This document shows, piece after piece, positions 27,306 to 37,098 of a stretch of DNA of 64,000 nt. The notes under the pieces were generated by a model. That model saw only the letters and a list, made by a program, of their open reading frames with translations. It had not been told where the DNA came from and searched no databases. A program made the translations under genes and the position numbers. Position 1 is the first letter of the stretch; each line of letters opens with the position of its first letter. Origin of the DNA: CAKZLS01 sp963771545 (GTDB lineage: Bacteria; Pseudomonadota; Alphaproteobacteria; Rhodospirillales; Defluviicoccaceae); the NCBI GenBank assembly GCA_963771545.1, contig CAVYTX010000003.1, positions 868,001 through 932,000 on the forward strand, given 5' to 3'.

Positions 27306-27593
27306 TTACTTGCGTAGCGTTTTTTGGAACATCCGCTCGGCTCTCTCGGCCGCCGCATTCGCCGCCGCCGCCGCGTTTCGGGCTTCCGCCGCCGCCGCCG
27401 CCGCGTTGTTCGACGCCTGCAAGGACATCTCCTGGGCTTTCACCGATTCGGCTCTGGTCGCCCGCACCTCGTCCCTGAGTTGCGCGACATCGCTCCGCAA
27501 TGCGTCAACGTCGCTCTGCGACGCACACGCGCCGACGGCCAAAGTGGCGGCCACGAGCGCAAACGGAACGGCTCTCTTAAAAGCCACTTTCAT
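27306..27593 (-). CDS. Lpp-like alanine-rich lipoprotein
   Basis: Start set at 27593 because GGAGGA precedes it and gives MKVAFKRAVPFALV, a lipoprotein signal with lipobox AVGAC (Cys at about 24). The mature 70 residues form a heptad-like helix very rich in Ala, ending RKTLRK-like with a terminal Lys. This is the architecture of Braun lipoprotein (Lpp) and its terminal Lys-linked relatives. Outer-membrane anchored; may tie the outer membrane to peptidoglycan. The neighbouring L,D-transpeptidase is the enzyme type that makes such links, though a direct role is inference. Confidence 0.75.
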   Translation of the reverse strand: MKVAFKRAVPFALVAATLAVGACASQSDVDALRSDVAQLRDEVRATRAESVKAQEMSLQASNNAAAAAAEARNAAAAANAAAERAERMFQKTLRK

Positions 27594-27750
27594 ACTATCC
27601 TCCAAATTCACTTTCTGATTCGGCAGGTGCCGGTACGCGGCAAGGCCATCGCCACGCCACCCCCTCGTTTAGAAAGACCGCCGGCGGAAATCAAGCTTTC
27701 CGTCGTGGTGGGATGGCGGAATGATCGAGTTCGGCCTTCCCAGCAAGCCT

Positions 27751-28287
27751 TCAGGGCCGAATCTCAATGGGCGTGCCTTCGGGCACGGCATCCCAGATCT
27801 CGTCGATTTCCCTATTGGTAACGGCGATGCAGCCCTCGGTCCAGTCCCAGCCCTTGCCATCGAAGCCGATAGCGCTCAGGTGATTCGGCTCCCCATGAAT
27901 CATGATGGCTCCGCCAGGCGACACGCCCATGGCCTGGGCGCGCGCGCGATCGGTCTCGTTTGGATACGAGACGTGAATGGATCGATAAAAATTGCTCCGC
28001 GCGTTCCGCGTGTCGAGGGTGTACCACCCCTCGGGTGTCTTGCCGTCCCCTTGCTTGAGCTTTTTGCCGGATGGCGTGCGCCCAAGGGAAATGCGATAAG
28101 TCCGAAGGACCATGCCGCGGCGCAGAAGGTGCATGCGCCGCTTGCCTTTGAGAACCAGGACCTTGTCGACCGTAAAAGGGCGGAAAACCTCGGCGCGCAC
28201 TTCCGCGCGCGATTGAGGCGGGCTAACGACGCATATGGCGATGAGCAAAACGCCGAGCAAACCGAACAATGATAAGGATCTCAGCAC
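27751..28287 (-). CDS. L,D-transpeptidase family protein (YkuD domain)
   Basis: The start is taken at GTG 28287, behind GGGGAGT; the ORF extends in frame to 28359 but lacks a ribosome site there. The signal peptide is at the N-terminus (LSLFGLLGVLLIAICVVS). The YkuD domain has HGEPNHL and the catalytic WTEGCIAVTN, with Cys as nucleophile. Such enzymes form or exchange L,D-crosslinks in peptidoglycan or attach Lpp-like proteins to it. Periplasmic. The upstream neighbour is the Lpp-like gene on the same strand. Confidence 0.9.
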   Translation of the reverse strand: MLRSLSLFGLLGVLLIAICVVSPPQSRAEVRAEVFRPFTVDKVLVLKGKRRMHLLRRGMVLRTYRISLGRTPSGKKLKQGDGKTPEGWYTLDTRNARSNFYRSIHVSYPNETDRARAQAMGVSPGGAIMIHGEPNHLSAIGFDGKGWDWTEGCIAVTNREIDEIWDAVPEGTPIEIRP

Positions 28288-28514
28288 ACAACTCCCCGAA
28301 TCAGTGGTTGAAAAACCAATGACACAACCTTTTGGCGAAATCAACCCCGTCGCCACCATCGCGGGCCGTTTTCAAGCATCTGTGGCCGCCAAAACACTCC
28401 GATAAGACCTTTTCGGGATTCGCCGATGCGAATTCATCGCTTTCTCCGGCGCCTGGCGTTCGGCCAGTTTGTACCAAATATACCCATAAATTTTGGTAAA
28501 CGGAAACATCGCCG

Positions 28515-30929
28515 GTGAGCATCCGAAATCTGGACTTTCTCTTCAAGCCACGATCCGTGGCGCTGATCGGCGCGAGCAAGGACGACTCTTCGGTGGGCGC
28601 CGTGCTGGCCCACAATCTGTTCAATGCCGGCTTCGACGGGGCGATCATGCCGGTCAATCCCAGGCACGCGGCGATCGAAGGGGTGCTGACTTGCCCGGAT
28701 ATCGAATCGCTTCCGATGGCGCCCGATCTCGCGGTCATCGCCACACCGCCGCCGGCGGTGCCGAGGTTGATTTCGGCTCTCGCGGAGCGCGGAACCAAGG
28801 CCGCGGTGGTGATCACGGCCGGTTTTGGCGAGGGTGGCGACGAAGCCGGCGGCGAGCTGCGGCAGGCGATGCTCGATGCCGCGCGCCCGCATATCCTTCG
28901 GATCGTCGGTCCCAACTGTCTTGGCATCACGGCGTCCCAGGCGGGCTTGAACGCGAGTTTCGCCCACATCCAACCGAAGCCGGGGAACCTCGCCTTTGTC
29001 GCCCAATCGGGAGCGGTGATGACCTCGGTCCTCGATTGGGCGACGGCGCGGGGGATCGGGTTTTCGCATTTCGTGTCCCTCGGCGACATGAGTGACGTCG
29101 ATTTTGGCGACATGCTCGATTATCTGGCGAACGAGCCGAAGGTGCGCGGGATCCTCCTCTACATCGAGGCCGTGACCCATGCGCGGAAGTTCATGTCGGC
29201 GGCGCGGGCGGCGGCCCGGATCAAGCCGGTGATCGTGGTCAAGTCGGGGCGTCATCCGGCGGCGGCCCGGGCGGCGGCCTCCCACACCGGCGCCCTGGCC
29301 GGGCGAGACGCCGTTTACGACGCCGCGTTCCGCCGCGCCGGAATGTTGCGGGTGTTGGATTTCGGCGGGCTGTTCGGCGCCGTCGAGACCCTGGCGCAAG
29401 GCCATGCGGCCAAGGGGGACCGGCTTGTCATTTTGACCAATGGCGGCGGTGTGGAGGTGATGGCGACCGACGCGCTGATGGATTTCGGCGGGCGTCTCGC
29501 GGCGCTGTCCGCGGACACGATCTCGGCGCTCAACGCCATGCTGCCGCCCACGTGGTCCCATGGCAATCCGGTGGACATCATCGGCGACGCCTCGGGCGAA
29601 CGCTACAAGAAGGCTTTGGAAATCCTTCTCAAGGATCGCGGCGCCGACGCCGTCCTGGTTCTCAACTGCCCCGTCGCCGTGGCGTCGGGGACCGACGCGG
29701 CCCGCGCCGTGATCGACGCGGTGGCCGGGGGCAGGCACTGTGTCCTGACGAGCTGGCTGGGCGAGGAGGCGGCGCGCGAGCCCAGGCAACTGTTCTCCGA
29801 GCACGGTATCCCCAGCTATTTCACGCCCGAAAGGGCGGTCCGGGCCTTCATCGACATGGTGAACTACCGGCGCAACCAAGACGCGTTGACGCAGACCCCG
29901 GATTCGATCCCCGAGGCGTTCTCGCCGGACGGGGAGGCCGCGCGCGCGGTGATCGCCGGCGTGCTGGAGGATGGCCGCGAATGGCTCACCGAACCCGAGG
30001 CCAAGTCCGTGCTAAGCGCCTACGACATTCCCGTGGTTCCGACTCACGTCGTCAAGGACCCCGAAGAGGCCGCGAAACAGGCCGCCAAATTGACCGGACC
30101 AGTGGCCCTGAAGATATTGTCCCGGGATATCTCCCATAAATCGGACGTGGGCGGGGTGGCGCTTGACCTTCAGACGCCGGCGGCGGTGTGCGAGGCCGCC
30201 GAGGCGATGCTCCAGCGGGTGAGCGCGAAGATGGCGGACGCGCGCGTCGACGGCTTCACGGTCCAGCCCATGGTGAAGCGGCCGGACGGCTTCGAACTGA
30301 TCGTCGGCGTGATCGATGATCATCAGTTCGGTCCGGTCATCCTGTTCGGCCACGGCGGAACGGCGGTGGAGGTGGTCGAGGATACGGCGCTGGCGCTGCC
30401 GCCGCTCAACATGCATCTGGCCCAGGAGGTGATTTCGCGGACCCGGGTGTCGCGCCTCCTCCAAGGTTGCCGGGCGACCCCCGCCGCGGCGATGGACGAC
30501 ATCGCGATGACGCTGATCAAGGTTTCGCAACTGATCATCGACATTGGGCAGGTCACCGAACTGGACATCAATCCGCTGCTGGCGGACGAGTTCGGCGTCG
30601 TCGCCCTGGACACGCGTATCCGGGTGCGCGCGACGGACGAACCGGCCACCCGCCGCCTCGCCATCCGACCGTATCCGAAGGAACTGGAAGAGACCATAAC
30701 CGTGCCCGACGGGCGAAGCTTCCTGCTGCGTCCCGTCCGGCCGGAGGACGAGCCGGCGGCTCAGCGCCTGTTCGCGCAGATGACGCCGGAAGATTTCCGA
30801 ATGCGATTCTTCGCGCCCCAGAAGTCCCTGAGCCACACGATGGCGGCGCGGATGACGCAAATCGACTACGACCGGGAAATGGCGCTCGTTCTGGCCGAGC
30901 CGGGCATGCCGGGACAATCCGAGATATAG
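28515..30929 (+). pseudogene. ADP-forming acyl-CoA synthetase / GNAT acetyltransferase, copy 1, cut by IS1595
   Basis: GTG 28515 starts a 804-residue product that ends when an IS enters near the GNAT domain. Order: CoA-binding domain (about 8-130, LIGASKDD), succinyl-CoA ligase-like domain with the conserved ASHTGALAG His (about 255), ATP-grasp domain (about 480-700, PVALKILSRDISHKSDVGGV) and a GNAT start from about 725. This is the Pat/YfiQ architecture, a lysine acetyltransferase that regulates enzymes such as acetyl-CoA synthetase. Because the GNAT acetyl-CoA loop (GGHGLG) is now on the far side of the IS, the truncated product cannot acetylate. The missing end is at 31973-32240. Confidence 0.9.
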
Positions 30930-31964
30930 GGTATCCACTTCGCTCTCGTAAGGTCTAGATTTGGGTGTGACCGTTGAGCTTTCCGCCCACGAGCGTCTTG
31001 TATGGCACGGGTTGCAGTTGCGCGGCTTGCTGGAGAAGACGGTAGAACAAGAGGCCGCGAGCTTTCGATCGGCGACGGTTGAAACGGAATGTAAATTCGT
31101 CGAGGTAGTAGTCGAGCTGGGAGGAACGGATGGCCCCATGGTGAATTCCCAGCCACCACCGATCGAAGAGAGCGGCAACGCGGTGAACACGAGGCATGAC
31201 GATATGGGCTGGGTCGCCGCTGGCGGAAATGTTCTTCGGCAGGTGTTCGAAGCCGACGTCCGTGAGACCGTTGTAGGCTCGCCAGCCGTCGGTTCGAACC
31301 GTCGCACCTGGGCATACGGACGTTTGGACGAACGGAACGAGGCTCTCGGCAGATACGTCTCGGACACACGCCATGCGGATACGACCGGTGCCCCGCCCGC
31401 GGATTTCAGCGGCCATCGCGACAATCGATTTTTTCTTTGTTTTGCGACCGATAACGCCAGTCTCATGGCCGCCAACGTAGGTTTCGTCAACCTCAACATC
31501 GCCCTCCAGAAGGTCTCTGCCCGGGCGAACCATGGCGCGGCGAAGCTTATGAAGCCACGCCCAAGCCGTCTGGTAGCTGCCAAGGCCAAGGATCCTCTGC
31601 ACCCCCAGGGCACTGACCCCATGCTTCTGATTCGTCACGTACCACATCGCCTGGAACCAGAGCCGCAACGGCTTCCGCGTTCCCTCGAAAACCGTCCCCG
31701 CCGTCGGCGATGTTTGGCGATCGCATCCACCGCATCGAAGCTGGCCCCGGGCCGTCGTCCATGCCACCGTCGCCCCGCAGGCCGGACAGCGGAAACCTTC
31801 CGGCCAACGAACACGCCGAAGATAATCCGCACAGGCGGTCTCGGAAGAAAACCACTCATCGAATTGCTGAAGCGTGCGTGGATAGTCGATGCCGCCAACG
31901 GGATGGGCTGCTTGCTCGGCCATCCCCACATATTGTCATTACGAGAGCGAAGTGGATACCCTGT
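30926..31964 (-). mobile_element. IS1595-family insertion sequence
   Basis: A 1039-bp element with 26-bp terminal inverted repeats (one mismatch) starting ATAGGGTATCC / ACAGGGTATCC. It is flanked by the 8-bp target duplication TCCGAGAT at 30918-30925 and 31965-31972, which is the normal size for IS1595. The other synthetase copy gives the empty site: TCCGAGAT occurs once there, followed by CTTTGGCGG. Confidence 0.93.
30955..31929 (-). CDS. IS1595-family transposase
   Basis: 324 residues. N-terminal zinc-ribbon-like Cys pairs (CPAC and CGGC, about residues 48-72), then the DDE-type core: EGDVEVDETYVGGHE (first Asp), ATVRTDGWRAYNGL (second Asp) and a C-terminal HHGAIRSSQLDYYLDEFTFRFNRR block. 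The WFQAMWYVTNQKHGVSA helical segment is typical of IS1595. All motif residues are present, so the enzyme may be active. Confidence 0.93.
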   Translation of the reverse strand: MGMAEQAAHPVGGIDYPRTLQQFDEWFSSETACADYLRRVRWPEGFRCPACGATVAWTTARGQLRCGGCDRQTSPTAGTVFEGTRKPLRLWFQAMWYVTNQKHGVSALGVQRILGLGSYQTAWAWLHKLRRAMVRPGRDLLEGDVEVDETYVGGHETGVIGRKTKKKSIVAMAAEIRGRGTGRIRMACVRDVSAESLVPFVQTSVCPGATVRTDGWRAYNGLTDVGFEHLPKNISASGDPAHIVMPRVHRVAALFDRWWLGIHHGAIRSSQLDYYLDEFTFRFNRRRSKARGLLFYRLLQQAAQLQPVPYKTLVGGKLNGHTQI

Positions 31965-31972
31965 TCCGAGAT

Positions 31973-32240
31973 TTATGGCGGGGTGCGTATCGTCGCCGAT
32001 CCGGACGGCGAGAAGGCGGAGTACGCCATCACGGTGCGGAGCGACATGGGGGGCCATGGCCTCGGGCCGCTGCTGATGCAACGGATCATCGACTATGCCC
32101 GCGGCCGGGGCATTCGGGAGATCTTCGGCGAAGTGCTGCGGGAGAACAAACGCATGCTCAAGGTCTGCGATCAGTTCGCGTTTTCGCGCACGACCAACCC
32201 GGACGATCCAAGCGTCATCGACGTCCGGCTGACCCTGTAG
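31973..32240 (+). pseudogene. displaced C-terminal GNAT fragment of synthetase copy 1
   Basis: After the target duplication the sequence continues the GNAT domain of copy 1: YGGVRIVADPDGEKAEYAI, then GGHGLGPLLMQRIIDYARG and ending RLTL. It is 80-90 residues without its own start. It matches the end of copy 2 (35055-35324) closely. Confidence 0.9.
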
Positions 32241-32256
32241 GCGCAACCCGACGGCA

Positions 32257-32465
32257 TCAAATGACCTTACGAGCCCGCAACCGGTCTCGTTCCTCGGCGT
32301 CCAGGCCGAGCACCTCTTTCAGCACGGCGTCGGTGTGCTCGCCCAGAAGCGGGGGTAGATGGTGGTATGTCACCGGCGTCTCCGAGAACTTGATGGGGTT
32401 GCCGATCAGCCGGACCCCGCCCCCGGCGAGCGGATGATGCATGGAGATCTCCATGTTCCGGTGCC
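32257..32465 (-). pseudogene. CoA-transferase C-terminal remnant
   Basis: About 69 codons matching the end of the intact CoA-transferase (MEISMHHPLAGGG to RARKVI). It marks the left boundary of the tandem duplication; similarity stops near 32465, where the reading frame enters the second synthetase's leader. Confidence 0.85.
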
Positions 32466-32632
32466 GGTGATCCCCATAACACGGTAAAGGTAAACGCTGA
32501 ATTGACATCAACGAAACCAACGGGACGTTTCCCGGTGTTAGCCGACATGAGATCATCGAATTGTCCGATGCCCGGCGACCGGCTAGCTTGCAACGATATT
32601 GCCATAAGTTTCGGTAAAGGGAACCATCGGCG

Positions 32633-35324
32633 ATGAGCACTCGAAACCTGGACTTTCTCTTCAGGCCACGATCCGTGGCGCTGATCGGCGCGAGCAAGGA
32701 ACGATACTCGGTGGGCGCCGTGCTGGCTCACAATCTATTCAACTCTGGGTTCGATGGGCCGGTGATGCCTGTCAATCCCAAGCACACGGCCATCGAGGGG
32801 GTGCTAACCTATGCGAATATCGATGCGCTGCCGATGGCGCCCGAGCTTGCGGTCATCGCCACTCCGCCGCCGGCCATTCCGGGGCTAATCTCGGCTCTGG
32901 CGGAGCGTGGAACCAGGGCCGCGGTCGTGATCACCGCCGGCTTTGGCGAGGGTAACGGCGAAGCCGGCGGAGAGCTGCGCCAGGCGATGCTCGATGCCGC
33001 GCGCCCGCATATCCTTCGGATCGTCGGTCCCAATTGCCTTGGTATCACGGCATCGGAGGTGGGCTTGAACGCGAGTTTCGCCCACATCCAACCGAAGGCG
33101 GGCAACCTGGCCTTCATCGCCCAGTCGGGAGCGGTGATGACCGCGGTGCTCGACTGGGCGACGGCGCGGGGAATCGGTTTTTCCCACTTCGTGTCTCTTG
33201 GCGACATGAGCGACGTCGATTTCGGCGATATGCTGGATTATCTGGCGAACGAGCCGAAGGTACGCGGGATCCTGCTCTACATCGAGGTCGTGACCCATGC
33301 GCGAAAGTTCATGTCGGCGGCGCGGGCGGCGGCCCGGATCAAGCCGGTGATCGTGGTCAAATCGGGCCGCCATCCGGCCTCGGCCCGGGCGGCGGCCTCC
33401 CACACCGGCGCCCTGGCCGGGCGCGATGCTGTTTACGATGCCGCGTTCCGCCGCGCCGGCATGTTGCGGGCTATGGATATCGACGGATTGTTCGACGCCG
33501 TCGAGACCCTGGCACAGGGAGGTTCGGCCAAGGGGGACCGGCTTGTCATTTTGACCAATGGCGGCGGGGTGGGGGTGATGGCGACCGACGCGCTGATGGA
33601 TTTCGGCGGGCGTCTCGCGGAGCTTTCGGAAGACACCATTGAGGCTCTCAACGCGGTGCTGCCGTCTATGTGGTCCCATGGCAATCCGGTGGACATCGTC
33701 GGCGACACCTCGGGCAAACACTACAAGGAACGCTACATGAAGGCGTTGGAAATCCTTTTGGAGGATCGTGGCGCCGATGCCGTCCTGGTTCTGCACTGCC
33801 CCGTCGCCGTGGCTTCCGGGACGGAGGCGGCCGGCACCGTAATCGACGCGGTGACCGAAAAGAAGTGCTGTGTCTTGACGAGTTGGTTGGGCGAGGAGGC
33901 GGCGCGCGAGCCGCGGCGGATGTTTTCCGAGCACGGTATTCCAAGTTATCTCACGCCCGAGCGAGCGGTCCGGGCCTTCATGGACATGGTGAACTACCGG
34001 CGTAATCAGCTGGCGTTGACGCAGACCCCCGAACTCGATCCCCGAGGCGTTCTCGCCGGATGTGGAGGCCGCGCGGGCGGTGATCGCCGCCGTGCTGGAG
34101 GATGGCCGCGAATGGCTCACCGAATTCGAGGCCAGGTCCGTGCTAAGCGCCTACGACATTCCCGTGGTCCCCGCGCATGTCGTCAAGGCCCCCGAAGATG
34201 CCGCGAAACAGGCCGCTGAACTGGCTGGGCCGGTGGCTCTGAAGATCTTGTCCAGGGACATCTCCCATAAATCGGACGTTGGCGGGGTGGCGCTTGATCT
34301 CCAGACGCCGGGGGCCGTGCGCGCGGCCGCGGAGGCAATGCTCCTGCATGTGACCACCAAGAAACCGGAGGCGCGCGTGGACGGCTTCATGGTCCAGCCG
34401 ATGGTGAGACGGCCGGATGGCTTCGAGTTGATCGTCGGTGTGATCGACGATCAGCAGTTCGGTCCGGTCATCTTGTTCGGCCATGGCGGAACGGCGGTGG
34501 AAGTGGTCGAGGATACCGCGCTGGCGCTGCCGCCGCTGAACATGCATCTAGCCCGGGAGGTGATGTCGCGGACCCGGGTGTCGCAGCTCCTCCAAGGTTT
34601 CGGGGCGACGCCCGCCGCCGCGCTGGACGACATCGCCTTGACGCTGATCAAGGTCTCGCAACTGATCGTCGACATCGGCCAGGTGAGCGAACTGGAGATC
34701 AATCCGCTGCTGGCGGGCGAGTTCGGCGTCATCGCCCTCGATACGCGTCTGCGGGTGCGCGCGACGGATCAACCGGCGACCAGCCGCCTCGCCATCCGTC
34801 CGTACCCGAAGGAGCTGGAAGAGATCATAAACGTGCCCGACGGGCGAAGGTTCCTGCTGCGTCCCGTCCGGCCGGAGGACGAACCGGAAGTTCGCCGCCT
34901 GTTCGCGCAAATGTCGCCGGAAGATATCCGCATGCGGTTCTTCGTTCCCCAAGAATGCTTGAGCCACACGACGGCGGCGCGGATGACGCAAATCGACTAC
35001 GACCGGGAAATGGCGCTTGTTCTGGCCGAGCCGGGCGCGCCGGGACAATCCGAGATCTTTGGCGGGGTGCGTATCGCCGCCGATCCGGACGGCGAGAGGG
35101 CGGAGTACGCCATTTCGGTGCGGAGCGACATGGGGGGCCATGGCCTCGGGCCGCTCTTGTTGCAGCGGATTATCGACTACGCCCGCGGCCGAGGCATTCG
35201 GGAGATCTTCGGCGAAGTGCTGCGGGAGAACAAACGCATGCTCAAGGTCTGCGATCAGTTCGCGTTTTCGCGCACGACCAACCCGGACGATCCAAGCGTC
35301 ATCGACGTCCGGCTGACCCTGTAG
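32633..35324 (+). pseudogene. ADP-forming acyl-CoA synthetase / GNAT acetyltransferase, copy 2, frameshifted
   Basis: ATG 32633 opens the same domain set as copy 1 and here the GNAT end is continuous (GGHGLGPLLLQRIIDYARG near the C-terminus). The frame changes once: after NQLALTQTP the first frame goes out of family. A C5 run at 34026-34030 stands where copy 1 has C4. Removing one C rejoins the frames into a product of about 896 residues. CoA-binding, succinyl-CoA ligase (ASHTGALAG), ATP-grasp (SHKSDVGGVALD) and GNAT domains would then be complete. This is the only copy that could be functional. The insertion must be confirmed. Confidence 0.9.
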
Positions 35325-35347
35325 GCGCAACCCGCCCGCAACGACTA

Positions 35348-36763
35348 TTATATGACCTTGTTGGCTCTCAAACGGTTTCGTTCGTCGGCGTCCAGGCCGA
35401 GAACTTCTTCCAGCACGGCGTCGGTGTGCTCGCCCAGCAGGGGCGGCGGCAGGCGGTATGTCACCGGCGTCTCCGAAAACTTGATGGGATTGCCGATCAG
35501 CCGGGCTTCGCTCCCGGCGAGCGGATGGTGCATGGAGATTTCCATGTCCCGATGGCGGATCTGAGGGTCGGCGAACACTTGATCGAGGCTGTTGACGGGG
35601 CCGCAGGGAACGTTGACGGCCTCCAGCCCCTCGAGCCAATGACGGACGGTCCGTTCGCGGATGATGCGCTCGATAATCGCCGCCAGGGTCGCGCGGTTCC
35701 GCACCCTTTGCCGGTTGGTGGCGAAATCCGGGTCCTCGGCCAATTGGGGGTTTCCGGCGAACACGCAGAACCGGCGGAATTGGGCGTCGTTGCCCACCGC
35801 CACAATGATGTAGCCGTCGGACGCCTCGAACGCCTGATAGGGGACGATGTTGGGATGGGCATTGCCCAGCCGCCCCGGCGCCGTCCCCGACGTCAGATAG
35901 TTCAGCCCCTGGTTCATGAGCCAGGCGACCTGGGTGTCGAGAAGGCCGAGATCGATGTGCTGGCCTTGCCCGGTGGCGTCGCGATGGCGAACGGCGCCGA
36001 GAATTGCGACCGCCGCGTAAAGCCCGCAGACGATGTCCGCCACCGCCACGCCCACCTTGATCGGCGGACCGTCGGCCTCGCCGGTGATGCTCATCACGCC
36101 GCCCATGCCCTGGATCAGAAAATCGTAGCCGGGACGGGGAGCGTATGGCCCGGTCTGGCCAAACCCGGAAATGGAACAGTAGACCAATCGGGGCGCGTCG
36201 GCGCTCAGATCGTCATAGGCGAGCCCCCAGCCCGCCATCTGCCCAACCTTGTAGTTTTCCAAAAGAACGTCGGAGTTGCGCGCCATCCGGCGCACGAGTT
36301 CCTGCCCCTCGGAATTGCCGAGGTCGATGGTCACCGAGCGCTTGTTACGATTGGTGCTGAGATAGTAGGCGCTTTCGGTCGTGTCGGCGCCGTCGGCGTC
36401 CTTGAGGTAGGGGGGGCCCCAGGCGCGCGTGTCGTCCCCCATTTCCGGTCGTTCCACCTTGATCACGTCCGCTCCCAGGTCGCCGAGGAGCTGGGTGGCG
36501 CATGGACCGGCGAGAATGCGGCTAAGGTCGAGAACGCGGAGGCCCGCGAGGGGACCGGGGACAAGTGGCCCAGGGACAAGAGGCCCAGCGGTAAGGACTA
36601 GGGCCCAGCGGTAAGGGGCCCAGCGGTAAGGGGCCCAGCGGTAAGGGGCCCAGCGGTAAGGGGCCCAGCGGTAAGAGGCATTGCATCGTCTCCGATGTTG
36701 ACGGCGGTTTACGGGGCGGCCGGACGCCGAACAGGCAAAAGATCCGGCCATGCTTTCTTGCAA
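35348..36763 (-). CDS. CaiB/BaiF family III CoA-transferase with repeat-expanded 5' end
   Basis: The core from about residue 72 (PLAGLRVLDLSRILAGP) is a complete class III CoA-transferase: GADVIKVERPEMGDDTR with the catalytic Asp of the family further on (the LGLLDTQVAWL region), GFGQTGPYAPRPGYDFLIQG, and the C-terminal PVTYRLPPPLLGEHTDAVL. These enzymes move CoA between carboxylic acids. The start is unclear: in-frame ATGs exist only far upstream (36763, 36751). The natural-looking ATG at 36681 is followed by five exact 15-bp units encoding PLTAG and then a stop, because of an extra TAGTC. Removing those 5 bases would join it to the core. Convergent with the upstream synthetase gene; a CoA-ester partner role is likely. 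Confidence 0.82.
   Translation of the reverse strand: MQESMAGSFACSASGRPVNRRQHRRRCNASYRWAPYRWAPYRWAPYRWAPYRWALVLTAGPLVPGPLVPGPLAGLRVLDLSRILAGPCATQLLGDLGADVIKVERPEMGDDTRAWGPPYLKDADGADTTESAYYLSTNRNKRSVTIDLGNSEGQELVRRMARNSDVLLENYKVGQMAGWGLAYDDLSADAPRLVYCSISGFGQTGPYAPRPGYDFLIQGMGGVMSITGEADGPPIKVGVAVADIVCGLYAAVAILGAVRHRDATGQGQHIDLGLLDTQVAWLMNQGLNYLTSGTAPGRLGNAHPNIVPYQAFEASDGYIIVAVGNDAQFRRFCVFAGNPQLAEDPDFATNRQRVRNRATLAAIIERIIRERTVRHWLEGLEAVNVPCGPVNSLDQVFADPQIRHRDMEISMHHPLAGSEARLIGNPIKFSETPVTYRLPPPLLGEHTDAVLEEVLGLDADERNRLRANKVI
36551..36675. repeat. 15-bp tandem repeat, eight units, in CoA-transferase 5' end
   Basis: Five perfect units GGGCCCAGCGGTAAG at 36601-36675 and three diverged units at 36551-36595, interrupted by a 5-base GACTA at 36596-36600. 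In the coding direction the unit encodes PLTAG (or PLVPG in the diverged units). The unit length is a multiple of three, so copy-number change alone would not shift the frame. Confidence 0.92.
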
Positions 36764-36864
36764 TATCAGATATTGACCGCCAATGGTTTTTCGCTTTTTT
36801 CGCGATTGCGAACAGGTTGAAGGGGTTAACGGTCACGATCGGGGCGTCCAATGCAGGTTTTGTT

Positions 36865-36893
36865 TTGACACTCTCTATAAACGGTCTTATTTT
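36865..36893 (+). promoter_or_regulatory. candidate sigma-70 promoter for the decarboxylase operon
   Basis: TTGACA at 36865-36870 is a perfect -35 element. A TATTTT lies 17 bases on (36888-36893) as -10. It sits about 205 bases before the first gene of the decarboxylase operon, on the plus strand, within an otherwise empty 335-bp gap. Confidence 0.4.
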
Positions 36894-37098
36894 CGGCGAT
36901 CTTTCGGGGGGATATTCTCCCAGGACACGGACAAAACATACTCGTTGAGCCTTGATGTCGCGTGTTTGTGCAATGCGGCAACGGTGCGATATCAAAACGA
37001 GCAGTAATTAAATCGCCGGCGGTTTCGTGCCGCTGGCAGGGTGGGGAACGTGGAGCTCGGCACGACCGAATGCTCCCGAGTGAGGACCATGACCAACC

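Larger units (their letters stand above)
28487..35565. repeat. ancient tandem duplication of synthetase gene plus CoA-transferase 3' end
   Basis: Copy 1 spans about 28487-32465 (with an IS inside) and copy 2 about 32600-35565. Similarity begins just upstream of both synthetase starts and ends inside the CoA-transferase, whose last 70 codons are present twice (32257-32465 and 35348-35556). Divergence is visible throughout, so the event is old. Confidence 0.8.

Noticed and set aside
28434..29879. Long minus-strand frames across the synthetase copies
   Set aside because: Shadow frames of conserved, GC-rich synthetase sequence; no family features.
36551..36675. CRISPR or replication iterons in the 15-bp repeat
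   Set aside because: Units are contiguous, code for PLTAG and have no spacers.
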